From NCBI RefSeq assembly GCF_000379685.1, contig NZ_KB903250.1, forward strand, positions 620,624 to 684,623: a stretch of DNA of 64,000 nt, given 5' to 3'. A model generated the notes under the pieces. The model did no database searches, was not told where the DNA came from, and saw nothing but the letters and a program-made list of their open reading frames with translations. This document shows, piece by piece, positions 25,517 to 34,315 of the stretch. A program made the position numbers and the translations under genes. Numbering within the stretch: position 1 is the first letter of the stretch; every line of letters begins with the position of its first letter. Origin of the DNA: Catelliglobosispora koreensis DSM 44566. Lineage in GTDB: Bacteria > Actinomycetota > Actinomycetes > Mycobacteriales > Micromonosporaceae.

Positions 25517-26131
25517 ATGATGACGACAGCTCTGAGCAGCTCTGTCGACCAGGCGATCGCCGCGTTCGCGCGCGGCCAGTTCGTGATCGTGTTCGACGCG
25601 GAGTCGCGAGAGAACGAAGGCGACTTGATGATCGCCGCGGAGTTCACTGACGAGGCCGCGATGCGGTTTCTCCTCGATCACACCTGCGGCGTGGTGTGCG
25701 TCGCGATGTCAGACGAGCGGATCGAGGCGCTCCACCTCAATCAGATGATCGAGCCGAACACCGGCCTGCACGACACGGCGTTCACGGTTTCGGTGGATCA
25801 CGTGGATGGCACGACAGGCATTTCCGCGTTTGAGCGGGCTCGCACGATCCGTGCGCTGGCTGATCCTTCGACGCGGCCGGCCGACCTCGGGCGACCCGGG
25901 CACATCTTCCCGATCCGGGCGGTGCCCGGAGGGGTGCTGGACCGTGACGGCCACACCGAAGCCGGCGTGGACCTGTCGTTGCTCGCCGGACTTTCTGGCG
26001 TGACAACGATTTGCGAGGTCGTCCGTCCAGATTGGAGTATGGCGCGATTCGACGACCTTGTCGCGCTGTCGCGACAGCACGGCATTCCGCTCATCTCCGT
26101 GAGAGACCTCGTCGCCCGCCGCCGCGGATAG
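25517..26131 (+). CDS. ribB: 3,4-dihydroxy-2-butanone 4-phosphate synthase RibB
   Basis: 204 aa; converts ribulose 5-phosphate to 3,4-dihydroxy-2-butanone 4-phosphate and formate in riboflavin synthesis. Motifs: the metal-binding [12 protein letters not shown] (27-38), [10 protein letters not shown], and GHTEAGVDL. It is monofunctional: the usual C-terminal GTP cyclohydrolase II (RibA) domain is absent. Two adjacent ATGs exist; AGGAGG is 2 nt from the first and 5 nt from the second (25520), so the second may be the real start. Controlled by the FMN riboswitch. Confidence 0.95.
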   Translation: MMTTALSSSVDQAIAAFARGQFVIVFDAESRENEGDLMIAAEFTDEAAMRFLLDHTCGVVCVAMSDERIEALHLNQMIEPNTGLHDTAFTVSVDHVDGTTGISAFERARTIRALADPSTRPADLGRPGHIFPIRAVPGGVLDRDGHTEAGVDLSLLAGLSGVTTICEVVRPDWSMARFDDLVALSRQHGIPLISVRDLVARRRG

Positions 26132-26153
26132 CCTGCGGCACGGCTGCCGAAAG

Positions 26154-26184
26154 GGTGGCCGCAGCAGCGATTGCTGCGGCCACC
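26154..26184. terminator. Bidirectional terminator between ribB and the chitinase
   Basis: GGTGGCCGCAGCA pairs perfectly with TGCTGCGGCCACC (13 bp, loop GCGAT). It lies in the 64-nt gap between the convergent ends of ribB (plus) and the chitinase gene (minus) and can serve both. Confidence 0.82.
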
Positions 26185-26195
26185 TCATGAAAGCG

Positions 26196-27551
26196 TTACG
26201 GCAGCGCCCAGATTTGGTTGCCGCTGGCCGCGCACGACCAGATCTGCAGACGCGTGCCGTTAGCCGTGCCCAAGTCCTTGGCGTCCAAGCACTTGGCCGA
26301 CTGTGGGTTGCGCAGATTGCCGTTGGCCTGTGGCTGCCAGACCTGTGCTCCGGTGCCGTTGCAGTCCCAGAGCTGAACGAGGGCACCATTAGCCGTCGAG
26401 CCGCCAGAGATGTCCATGCACTTGCCCAGACCCCTGATCGTGCCGTCGGTGCCAATGGTCCACCGCTGCGCGGTGGTGCCGTTGCAGGTGTAGAGCTGAA
26501 TCGCCGTGCCATTGGCGGTGGCCCCGCCGGCGATGTCGACACACTTCGCGGAAGCCTGGCCAACGATCTGACCCGTGCGTCCGGGTGGGGTGCCGCCCAT
26601 GACGGTCTCGTAGATCGCACTGACCAGCGACGTTGACCCGGCGGTGTCTTGCGACAGCTCCCAGTTCATCATCCCGCCAGCGTTAGCGAGAGCCCATTGC
26701 GTCTTGCTGCGGATCGTCGGCAGCCCGTTGTAGCACTGCTGCACGCCACTGACGGTGGTGCAGTCCCGGTTGGCGTTGGCGGGATCCATCGCGACCAACT
26801 GGGAGTAGGTGTAGTACGTCGGGCGGCTGTAGAACGGAACCCCAAGAACTGCCTTCGAAGCCGGGAGACCCCTGCCCTTCCAGAAGTTCACACTGTTGAT
26901 CGCCCAGTTGTAGTTGGCGTGTGGGCTGCCGCCGTCATAGGCCATGATGTTGAGCCAGTCCACGTAACCGAACACGGCTGGCTGAACGCCGTTGGCGGTG
27001 GTGCCTTCGGAGACGACCGCCGCGGTCAGCAGCTTGCCGCGGGAGTGCATCGCGCTGCTGAGCTGGGACATGAGCGCGGTGTAGTTGTTGCCTGACGTGC
27101 CCGGGTCTGGGTACTCCCAGTCCATGTCAACACCGTCGAGGTTGTACTGCGTGACGAGGTTGACGAGCGCGTTGACAAACGTGGTGCGGCTGCCCGCGTT
27201 TGCTGCCAGTGCCTCAAACGCGGAGTCGTTGCCGTCGTTCCAGCCGCCGACCGCGATTGACACCCGCACGCTGTTGGCGTGTGCCAGCGAAACGAGCGAT
27301 TGCAGTTTCGACGGGTTGGGCAGTGCCTGCAGTGTGCCGTTGGAGTTCGGCAACACGAAGGCGTAGTTGATGTGCGTGAGTTTGTTGTACTGAACCGTGT
27401 TGACGTTGCCCGCCCACGACGGCATGTAGCCGACGCTCTTGAAACCGTTGGGCAAAATCACTGCTTCAGCACTGGTAGCGAACGCGGTGCCAGCGACAAC
27501 GCTGGCTATCGCGAGGCTGGCTCCGGCCAGCCGTGTACGCCAAAGGGACAT
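26196..27551 (-). CDS. Secreted GH18 chitinase with CBM13 (ricin B-type) domain
   Basis: 451 aa from the ATG at 27551. Signal peptide with likely cleavage after AEA (residue 30). The GH18 catalytic domain (about 31-310) has the SIAVGGWN strand and DGVDMDWE (139-146), with Glu146 as acid/base. A C-terminal ricin-B-type lectin domain (about 323-451) has three repeats, each ending in a QxW-like motif (QRW, QVW, QIW). It should hydrolyse chitin outside the cell. The amino-sugar cassette at 56-62 kb could use its monomers only if they are GlcNAc. No DasR-type site is visible; direct repeats lie upstream. Confidence 0.92.
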   Translation of the reverse strand: MSLWRTRLAGASLAIASVVAGTAFATSAEAVILPNGFKSVGYMPSWAGNVNTVQYNKLTHINYAFVLPNSNGTLQALPNPSKLQSLVSLAHANSVRVSIAVGGWNDGNDSAFEALAANAGSRTTFVNALVNLVTQYNLDGVDMDWEYPDPGTSGNNYTALMSQLSSAMHSRGKLLTAAVVSEGTTANGVQPAVFGYVDWLNIMAYDGGSPHANYNWAINSVNFWKGRGLPASKAVLGVPFYSRPTYYTYSQLVAMDPANANRDCTTVSGVQQCYNGLPTIRSKTQWALANAGGMMNWELSQDTAGSTSLVSAIYETVMGGTPPGRTGQIVGQASAKCVDIAGGATANGTAIQLYTCNGTTAQRWTIGTDGTIRGLGKCMDISGGSTANGALVQLWDCNGTGAQVWQPQANGNLRNPQSAKCLDAKDLGTANGTRLQIWSCAASGNQIWALP

Positions 27552-27607
27552 GAATTTCCCCTGCCTCGTGTGGCGCGTCGCCGATACGCGCAGTGGGATC
27601 GATGCAT

Positions 27608-27631
27608 CCGAAAGTTTAGGAAAGTTAACTA
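27608..27631 (-). promoter_or_regulatory. Tandem GAAAGTT repeats upstream of the chitinase
   Basis: GAAAGTTTAG and GAAAGTTAAC stand in direct tandem at a 10-bp period, about 60-80 nt upstream of the chitinase ATG. The A/T-rich repeat in a G+C-rich gap looks like an operator on one helix face. The regulator is unknown. Confidence 0.45.
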
Positions 27632-27687
27632 TCCGAGTCAATAAATGAACGGGCATCTCGCGAAATCCTGTGGCAAGCTGGCCCGCG

Positions 27688-28608
27688 ATGAATGATCTAG
27701 AAATTAAGTACCTCAGTGCCGATGACATCCCGCTTTTCCTGTCCTACGACGGCGAGCCGACACCGGGAGTGGGCGCGGAGCACCGCGACTACCAGGAGTT
27801 TCTCGCCAAACGGGAATACCGTCCGGAGTGGACTTGGGTCGCCTTGCGCGACGGCAAGGTGCTCGCCCGGGCCTCGTTCTGGGGACCACCCGACCACGAA
27901 CAGCCGTTCAGCCTCGACTGGTTTCAGCTCGGCACCTCGGCTGACCGTGTCGACGTAGGCACAGCGCTGCTCAAAGCCGCCTACGACCACTACTCGGTAC
28001 GCCCGGAATATCACTTGTTTGTCCCAGCCAACTGGCGTGACTCTGACGTCCGCCAGGAAATCGAGGACCGGGTGGCCGCCGCGGAAGGTGCCGGTCTGGC
28101 CATTTCGCTTGAGCGCCTTGGCTTCCGCTGGTTCGAAGGCGATCCGCTCCCCGAGCGCACCGGTCGCCTGACGTTCCGCCCGGCTGACGATGCCGAGATG
28201 ATCGAGGCCGTCCGGCTCGGCTTGCCGGGCACGCTCGATGGCGACTCGATCGCCAACATCAAGGCTCACGGTGATGAGGCCGCGGCTCGCGAGATCGTCG
28301 AAGACCTAGCGGGCTTCCCGTCTCCACGCGAGTGGTGGCGCGTCGCGTACACGGCTGACGGTCAACTCGCCGGTGCCGTCATGCCGGCCAAGAACCGCGC
28401 GATCGCCGTCGTTGGCTACATCACGGTCGCCGAAGGCCAGCGCGGCAAGGGTTATGTCAGCGACATGCTGATCGAGCTCATGCATTTCCTTATCGAGCAA
28501 GGCGAAAAGGCTATCGGCGGCGACACCGACCTGCCCAATGAGCCCATGGCAAAAGCCTTCCTGCGCAACGGTTTCCACAACCACGGCGGAAGGCTTGTGC
28601 TGAGCTAG
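27688..28608 (+). CDS. Two-domain GNAT acetyltransferase
   Basis: 306 aa from the ATG at 27688. The N-terminal half is a degenerate GNAT; the C-terminal half (about 165-306) has a clear acetyl-CoA fold (VVGYITVAEGQRGKGYVSDMLIELMHFL, then FLRNGFHNHGGRLVL). No ribosome-binding site is visible; CAAGCT ends 8 nt before the start. Its stop interlocks with that of the convergent DUF4031 gene in CTAG. The acceptor substrate is unknown. Confidence 0.82.
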   Translation: MNDLEIKYLSADDIPLFLSYDGEPTPGVGAEHRDYQEFLAKREYRPEWTWVALRDGKVLARASFWGPPDHEQPFSLDWFQLGTSADRVDVGTALLKAAYDHYSVRPEYHLFVPANWRDSDVRQEIEDRVAAAEGAGLAISLERLGFRWFEGDPLPERTGRLTFRPADDAEMIEAVRLGLPGTLDGDSIANIKAHGDEAAAREIVEDLAGFPSPREWWRVAYTADGQLAGAVMPAKNRAIAVVGYITVAEGQRGKGYVSDMLIELMHFLIEQGEKAIGGDTDLPNEPMAKAFLRNGFHNHGGRLVLS

Positions 28609-28871
28609 CCCACTGGACGGTGCTTGGGGCGGCGCAGGCCGGACTCTTGCAGGCGGATGGCGATTTCCTTCGTCGACACCTGCGTCGCCCCCAGCCAAAT
28701 GGCGGCAGGCACCCGCTCCGCGGGGATGTCGTAGTGGTCGCGGTCGAACCCACGCTTGGGCACCCCGAGCAGTTCGGCGAACACGTGCAGTTCCACGAAC
28801 GAGACGTCACTGACGAGGTGCGCCCAGTACCGCCCGTGGCCCGGCCAGACCGGTCGGTCGCACAGAATCAT
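28605..28871 (-). CDS. DUF4031 family small protein
   Basis: 88 aa. The pattern MILCDRPVWPGHGRYWAHLVSD, HVFAELLGVPKRGFDRDHYDIP fits DUF4031, a small family with conserved Asp, His and Tyr residues and unknown function. The ATG lies 6 nt after -10 box TAGCTT (leaderless), in a bidirectional promoter with the FAD oxidase gene. Confidence 0.85.
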   Translation of the reverse strand: MILCDRPVWPGHGRYWAHLVSDVSFVELHVFAELLGVPKRGFDRDHYDIPAERVPAAIWLGATQVSTKEIAIRLQESGLRRPKHRPVG

Positions 28872-28877
28872 GGCTCT

Positions 28878-28887
28878 AAGCTAGCGT
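28878..28887. promoter_or_regulatory. Bidirectional -10 element AAGCTAGCGT
   Basis: TAGCTT (minus) and TAGCGT (plus) share the central TA. The minus ATG (28871) and plus GTG (28894) are each exactly 6 nt away; 22 nt separate the starts. Confidence 0.74.
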
Positions 28888-28893
28888 GCAAAG

Positions 28894-30243
28894 GTGACGA
28901 TCGACCTGCCGGGCGTTATCACCGACCCGGATCTGCTTAAGTCTTACCGCCGCGATGAGGCCGACCTCTGCGAGGCTGGCACACCACTGGCGGTTATCCG
29001 GCCGGAGTCGACCGAGCAGGTGGTCGAGGCGGTCAAGTGGGCCAACGCCAACAACGTCAAGATCGTGCCACAGGGCGCACGCACCGGGCTCGCCGGTGGG
29101 GCCAACGCGATTGACGGCTGCCTGGTCATCTCGATGGTCAACATGAACCAGATCCTGGAAGTCGACCGGTCGAACCGGATCGCCGTCGTGCAGCCGGGCG
29201 TCATCAACGCTGATCTAAGCCGGGCCGTCATCAAGGAAGGGCTGTTCTACCCGCCCGACCCCGGCTCGTGGGAGACCAGCACCATCGGTGGCAACGTCGC
29301 GACGAACGCCGGTGGCATGTGCTGTGTCAAATACGGTGTCACCACCGAATACGTTCTGGGACTTGAGGTCGTGCTCGCTGACGGGCGGGTGCTCAAGACC
29401 GGGCGCAAAACCCCGAAGGGTGTTGCGGGATATGACTTAACGCGTTTGTTCGTCGGGTCAGAAGGCACCCTGGGCATCATCACCGAGATCACATTGAGCC
29501 TCAAACCTTTGACGCCAGAACCACTGACGTTGGTGGCGGTGTTTCCGTCCACGAGCGCGGCCGGGGACGCGGTCAACCGGATCTTCACCGCTGGGCTCGC
29601 CCCGTCCTTGCTGGAGCTCATTGACCAGGTGCATTTGCGCGCGATTGAGGCGTACCAGCCAATGGGTTTGAATGTTGAAGCGAAAGCGGTGCTCCTGGCC
29701 GCAGCCGACACGGGGTTGGACCGGATCGCTGAACTGGCAACCGCGGCAGGAGCTTCCGAGATCTGGCAAGCGACCGATGCCGTTGAAGCCGCGGAACTGT
29801 TGCAAGCACGCAGAAGAGCACACCCCGCGATGGAAAAGCTGGCGCTGAGCATGCATGAACACGGCGGCCTCATCATCGACGACATCGCCGTGCCACGAAC
29901 ACGTCTGGCTGAGCTGCTCGACGAAATCGAAGCCATCGCGGCAAAACACGAGATCACGGTCGGCGTCGTCGGTCACGCGGGCGACGGCAACCTGCACCCC
30001 AACATCGTTGTCGATCGCGGCTCGGAACAGAGCATTGCCAAGGGCCGCAAGGTCTTTGACGAGATCATGGAATTCGGGCTGGCCCTCGGCGGCACATGCA
30101 CCGGCGAGCACGGAGTCGGCCTGCTGAAGCGGGACTGGCTCGCCAGCGAGCTGGGCGAGGTCGGCCTTGACATTCAGCGCAGGATCAAGAACGCGCTCGA
30201 TCCCGGACAGATCCTGAACCCGGGAAAGGTGCTCCCGAGCTGA
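28894..30243 (+). CDS. FAD-linked oxidase, GlcD/D-lactate dehydrogenase type
   Basis: 449 aa. N-terminal FAD-binding (PCMH/FAD_binding_4) domain with VPQGARTGLAGGANAIDG and the DPGSWETSTIGGNVATNAGGMCC segment; the C-terminal FAD-oxidase domain has GHAGDGNLHPNI and GTCTGEHGVGLLKRDWL. Oxidises a 2-hydroxy acid such as glycolate or D-lactate. GlcE/GlcF partners are absent, as in single-subunit enzymes. GTG 6 nt after TAGCGT (leaderless). The 3' end overlaps convergent glpD by 59 nt. Confidence 0.92.
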   Translation: MTIDLPGVITDPDLLKSYRRDEADLCEAGTPLAVIRPESTEQVVEAVKWANANNVKIVPQGARTGLAGGANAIDGCLVISMVNMNQILEVDRSNRIAVVQPGVINADLSRAVIKEGLFYPPDPGSWETSTIGGNVATNAGGMCCVKYGVTTEYVLGLEVVLADGRVLKTGRKTPKGVAGYDLTRLFVGSEGTLGIITEITLSLKPLTPEPLTLVAVFPSTSAAGDAVNRIFTAGLAPSLLELIDQVHLRAIEAYQPMGLNVEAKAVLLAAADTGLDRIAELATAAGASEIWQATDAVEAAELLQARRRAHPAMEKLALSMHEHGGLIIDDIAVPRTRLAELLDEIEAIAAKHEITVGVVGHAGDGNLHPNIVVDRGSEQSIAKGRKVFDEIMEFGLALGGTCTGEHGVGLLKRDWLASELGEVGLDIQRRIKNALDPGQILNPGKVLPS

Positions 30244-31954
30244 GGCGAGCCGCGTCAGCGCTCAGATCGTCGGGCATGCGCTGCGACTCGCGCTCGGCTT
30301 CCACTCGCGACAGATAAGCCTGCACCTCGGCTTCCATCGCGGCTTCATCCCACCCGAGCTCGAGTGCCATCAGCTCGGCCACGCGCCGCACACTCAGCAC
30401 ACCGCGATGGGTCGTCTCCATGGAGATCCGCGTGCGGCGGGCGAGAATGTCCACGGCGTGCCGGGCACCTTCGGCGCGCACGGCGTAAACCACTTCCGCG
30501 CCAAGGTATTCCGGCGCTCCCGGCAACGGCTCCGCCAAGGAACGGTCAGCTTCGATGATGGCGATGATCTCGGTGACGAGGGATCCGTAGCGTTCGAGCA
30601 GGTGCTCAACGGCGCCGAGGCTGAGATCGTGGCGGCGCGCCAGGTCGGCGCGGTCACGCCACAGCGCGTTATAGCCATCCGCACCGAGCAGCGGCAGCCC
30701 GGCTGTCCCGCTGTGCCGTGTGCCCGGCAGCCTGCGGGCCGCCCGGTCGACGACATCTTCGGCCATCACGCGGTAGGTCGTGAACTTCCCGCCGGCGACC
30801 AGAAGCAAGCCCAGCAACGGTTCCACGACGGCGTGCTCACGTGACAACGACGACGTGGAGTCGGACTCGCCTGACAGCAGCGGCCGCAGGCCGGCGTAGA
30901 CACCCTCGATATCGTCCGTCGTGAGTGGACGTTCGAGCACTTCGTTCACCATGCCCAGCAGATAGGCGATATCCTGCGCCGATGCGGCCGGGTGCGCCCG
31001 GTCGAAGGTCCATTCCGTGTCGGTGGTGCCGATGATCCAGTGCCCGCCCCAGGGGATGACAAACAAAACGCTCTTGGGTGTACGCAAAATGAGCCCGACT
31101 TCGCCCGTGATCGCCGACCGGGGCACGACGAGGTGCACGCCCTTGGAGGCACGCACCCGCAGCCCGATTTTCGCGTCAGGCAGCCATGTCGAAACGTCAT
31201 CGCTCCACACCCCGGTCGCCGCGATGACCGTCCTAGCCCGAATGACGAACTCTGACTCACCGTCACTCACCGTCACTCCGGTGACCTCGCGGGCGTCCCT
31301 GACCACGCCGCGTGCCCGCAGTCCAGTCACGACAGCCGCACCCAGGCTGGCCGCCGTGCGGGCGAGCGTCACGACGAAGCGCGCGTCATCGACCTGCCCG
31401 TCGTAGTAGCGAATCGCCCCAGCGACCGCGGACTCCCGCAAGGACGGGAACAGCTTGCGGGCACTTGAGGCGGTCAAATGACGGTGCATAGGCATGCCGC
31501 GCCCGTGCCCCACCACTCCCGCGAACACGTCGTAGAGCGCGACGCCGGCGCCGTAATAGAACCGGTGCCAAGCGCGGCTGAGCCACCCGTGATGCGGCAA
31601 CGGCACCAGGAACGGCAGCGGGCGCACGAGATGCGGAGCGAGCAGGGTCGCTAACAGCCCACGCTCTCGCAACGCCTCGTGGACCAGGGGAAACTCAAAC
31701 TGCTCCAGGTAGCGCAGGCCGCCATGGATGAGTTTGGACGATCGCGATGAGGTGCCGACCGCGAGGTCTCGTGCTTCGATCAAGGCGACCTTGAGCCCGC
31801 GTGACGCGGCATCCAGCGCCGCGCCGGCCCCGGTGACCCCACCACCCACGACCAGCACGTCGAACGTTTCTTCCCGCAAGCGTTGCAGGTCAGCCTCACG
31901 CCGCTCTGGCGACAGGGCACCGGCTGCAAAGCGGGACTCGCTGCGGTCTCGCAC
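30185..31954 (-). CDS. glpD: FAD-dependent glycerol-3-phosphate dehydrogenase GlpD
   Basis: 589 aa from the GTG at 31954, 6 nt after -10 box TACCGT; the longer upstream frame overlaps the divergent gene and is rejected. Membrane-associated enzyme oxidising glycerol 3-phosphate to dihydroxyacetone phosphate with quinone. FAD site VLVVGGGVTGAGAALDAASRG; SSRSSKLIHGGLRYLEQFEF is the family signature. A C-terminal DAO_C domain follows. No glpF or glpK lies nearby. Confidence 0.94.
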   Translation of the reverse strand: MRDRSESRFAAGALSPERREADLQRLREETFDVLVVGGGVTGAGAALDAASRGLKVALIEARDLAVGTSSRSSKLIHGGLRYLEQFEFPLVHEALRERGLLATLLAPHLVRPLPFLVPLPHHGWLSRAWHRFYYGAGVALYDVFAGVVGHGRGMPMHRHLTASSARKLFPSLRESAVAGAIRYYDGQVDDARFVVTLARTAASLGAAVVTGLRARGVVRDAREVTGVTVSDGESEFVIRARTVIAATGVWSDDVSTWLPDAKIGLRVRASKGVHLVVPRSAITGEVGLILRTPKSVLFVIPWGGHWIIGTTDTEWTFDRAHPAASAQDIAYLLGMVNEVLERPLTTDDIEGVYAGLRPLLSGESDSTSSLSREHAVVEPLLGLLLVAGGKFTTYRVMAEDVVDRAARRLPGTRHSGTAGLPLLGADGYNALWRDRADLARRHDLSLGAVEHLLERYGSLVTEIIAIIEADRSLAEPLPGAPEYLGAEVVYAVRAEGARHAVDILARRTRISMETTHRGVLSVRRVAELMALELGWDEAAMEAEVQAYLSRVEAERESQRMPDDLSADAARLSSGAPFPGSGSVRDRARS

Positions 31955-31960
31955 CCGACC

Positions 31961-31970
31961 ACGGTACCTT
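31961..31970. promoter_or_regulatory. Bidirectional -10 element ACGGTACCTT
   Basis: TACCGT (minus) and TACCTT (plus) share the central TA. GTG starts lie exactly 6 nt away on both sides (31954 for glpD, 31977 for the subtilase), so both genes would be leaderless with 22 nt between starts. Confidence 0.74.
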
Positions 31971-31976
31971 GCGAGA

Positions 31977-34304
31977 GTGACACAGCCCGGGCATGCATCA
32001 GAACCCGACTGGGCCTGGACCGGACAGCCCGTGTGGACAGCGCCGGAGGCGCGCGGGGAAAAGACGTCCACGGGCGCGATCGTGGGCGCGGTTTTCCTCG
32101 GTATATGGCTGGTTTTGCTGGCCGTGATGACCCAGCTCATCAGCTGGTTCGCCAGTCAGCTGCTGCTCGCGGTCGGCTTGGAGCTGCCAGGCTATGTGTG
32201 GCCTATCACTGGCGTGGTGATCCTCCTGTTCGGAGGCGGCCCCGCATTACTGCTCGCCTTGATCCCCAAGAGCATTCCGGTTCGCGAGACCGGGCGCGCC
32301 TGGGCGATCGGTGCGGGTGCCCTCGCCCTGGGCACGGGGTTGCGTGCTTTGCCGGAGCTGCAAAACGCTTGGTATCTCATAGCTTTGGCTCTGTCGGCGG
32401 GCGTTGCCGCGTTCGTGCTGCGGCGCCAAGGCAACACGGCCAGTGTCAACGCCGCCTGGGCCGCCGTCGCCGGCCTGATCGTGCTCGTCCCGTTCCTGTG
32501 GTTTGGTGCCCTCGGCGGCTGGCTCGAGACGCTGCTGGCTATCGCTGCCGCGATCGCTGTCGGATCGCTCGCGGCGTCCACGATGGACAGCCGGTTCTGG
32601 GCGGCCTTCGAGTCGAGTCGCGTTAAGCGGGTCCTGCTCGGCGGACTCATCGCAGGCGTCACCCTCGCCCTGATCGCCGGTGGTGCCGGGGCCAATGGCG
32701 CGCAGTTGCTGATGCTCCTAGTGCTTCCGCCGCTTGGCTTCGCCGCGGCGGCGCTGCGTCACGTGCGCTGGCTCGTGGCCCTCGCCGCGCTCGGCCCCCT
32801 CGCCTTCTTCGATCCGGTGGAAATCAACATCTTCCTCGGGTTCGAAGACGTTCCGTTCTGGGCGTTCGTTTCCGCCGCCTTGGCCTGGCTGATCGCCGCC
32901 GTGCTCGGCCTGGCCTACGGCCTGGCAGAACCGTTGCTGTCACGGGTAAAGCGCCCGGTCGCGGCCGGAGTCGCCACAGCCGTCGCGTTAGGAGCCGGTG
33001 CCGTCTATCTCGTCGGCGGCCAGCCAGGCTTCTTCGGCGATCAGCTCTTCGTCGTGCTCAAGGATCAGGCATCGCTCACCGGGCTTCCCCTCACGACCGG
33101 CGTCGGGCCGCAGCGCGACGAGCGTGTTCGGCAGGTCTATCAGCGGCTTGTCGAGCATGCCGACCGGACCCAGGCGCCGTTGCGCGCCGACCTCGATCGC
33201 CTCAACCTCAGTTATCAGCCCTATTACCTGGTCAACGGCATCATGGTGTCCGGCGGCCCAGAGGTCAGGGCGTGGCTTGAACTGCGCGGCGACGTCGACC
33301 GCATCCTGGTCGATCAGCGGGTGCGCCCGCTGCCCCGCGACCTGCCGCAGACCACGGGCGACATCCGCGAAGCACCGTCCACTCCACTTTGGAACATCGA
33401 GATGGTCGGCGCGCCAGACGTGTGGCGCCTCGGTGCCCGCGGCAGCGGCATCGTGGTCGGCAGCTCCGATTCAGGTGCTGAGGGAACGCATCCAGCACTC
33501 GCACCGGGCTACCGAGGCGGAAGTGACTCGTGGTTTGACCCGTGGAACGGCACGACGTCTCCTGTGGACAATGGCGGGCATGGGACGCACACCCTGGCCA
33601 CCGCTGTCGGCAAGAAAAACGTTGGGGTGGCACCGGACGCGCAATGGATCGCCTGCGTCAACCTGGACCGCAACATGGCCAGCCCATCGCTGTACCTCGA
33701 CTGCTTGCAGTTCATGCTCGCCCCGTTCCCGCACGGTGGCGACCCGTTCCGGGATGGCAACCCGGCCCGCGCTCCGCACGTGCTGACGAACTCGTGGGGC
33801 TGCCCGGCTCAGGAGGGCTGCGACGTCGAGCTGACCCGGCCAGCGACCAACGCCCTTGCGGCGGCAGGGATCGCGTTCGTCGCCGCCGCCGGCAATGAGG
33901 GCGACCGTTGCGGTTCGATCGACGATCCACCAGCGACCGACCCAGCCGCCTTCACGGTCGCCGCGGTCAACGAAAACGCCGAGATCACCGTCTTCTCCAG
34001 CCGGGGCAAGCCGGGGTCAGGTAAGCCCGACATCGCCGCACCGGGACAGGACATCCTGTCGGCCATGCCCGGCGGCACCTACGGCCTCAACACCGGCACG
34101 TCGATGGCGACGCCGCATATCGCGGGCGTGATCGCGCTGATGTGGTCGGCCGAGCCAGCCTTGGTCGGCGATCTTCCTGCTACGTACTCGCGGATCAAAG
34201 AGAACGCCAACCCAGTGACAGGCGTCTTTACCTGCGGCGATGAGGAAACTCAAGGAGCGGGATTGGTCGACGCGCCTCGCGCCGTCTTCGTCGGCGGCGA
34301 GTAG
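31977..34304 (+). CDS. Polytopic membrane protein fused to a subtilase (S8)
   Basis: 775 aa from the GTG at 31977 (6 nt after TACCTT). Residues ~30-350 contain about ten to eleven hydrophobic segments. Residues ~380-455 look like an inhibitor-I9-type propeptide (VRQVYQRLVEHADR, EVRAWLELRGDVDRILVDQRVRPLP). Residues ~470-775 are a subtilisin domain: Asp498 in GSSDSG, His535 in GGHGTH, oxyanion Asn640 in AAAGNEG and Ser709 in NTGTSMATP. The catalytic domain should lie outside the membrane. Most subtilases are secreted or have one anchor, so this multi-span N-terminus is unusual. Substrate unknown. Confidence 0.88.
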   Translation: MTQPGHASEPDWAWTGQPVWTAPEARGEKTSTGAIVGAVFLGIWLVLLAVMTQLISWFASQLLLAVGLELPGYVWPITGVVILLFGGGPALLLALIPKSIPVRETGRAWAIGAGALALGTGLRALPELQNAWYLIALALSAGVAAFVLRRQGNTASVNAAWAAVAGLIVLVPFLWFGALGGWLETLLAIAAAIAVGSLAASTMDSRFWAAFESSRVKRVLLGGLIAGVTLALIAGGAGANGAQLLMLLVLPPLGFAAAALRHVRWLVALAALGPLAFFDPVEINIFLGFEDVPFWAFVSAALAWLIAAVLGLAYGLAEPLLSRVKRPVAAGVATAVALGAGAVYLVGGQPGFFGDQLFVVLKDQASLTGLPLTTGVGPQRDERVRQVYQRLVEHADRTQAPLRADLDRLNLSYQPYYLVNGIMVSGGPEVRAWLELRGDVDRILVDQRVRPLPRDLPQTTGDIREAPSTPLWNIEMVGAPDVWRLGARGSGIVVGSSDSGAEGTHPALAPGYRGGSDSWFDPWNGTTSPVDNGGHGTHTLATAVGKKNVGVAPDAQWIACVNLDRNMASPSLYLDCLQFMLAPFPHGGDPFRDGNPARAPHVLTNSWGCPAQEGCDVELTRPATNALAAAGIAFVAAAGNEGDRCGSIDDPPATDPAAFTVAAVNENAEITVFSSRGKPGSGKPDIAAPGQDILSAMPGGTYGLNTGTSMATPHIAGVIALMWSAEPALVGDLPATYSRIKENANPVTGVFTCGDEETQGAGLVDAPRAVFVGGE

Positions 34305-34315
34305 TCTCGCTCGGC

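Noticed and set aside
31728..31976. N-terminal extension of the membrane subtilase
   Set aside because: It runs over the glpD start; the TACCTT-N6-GTG arrangement fixes the start at 31977.
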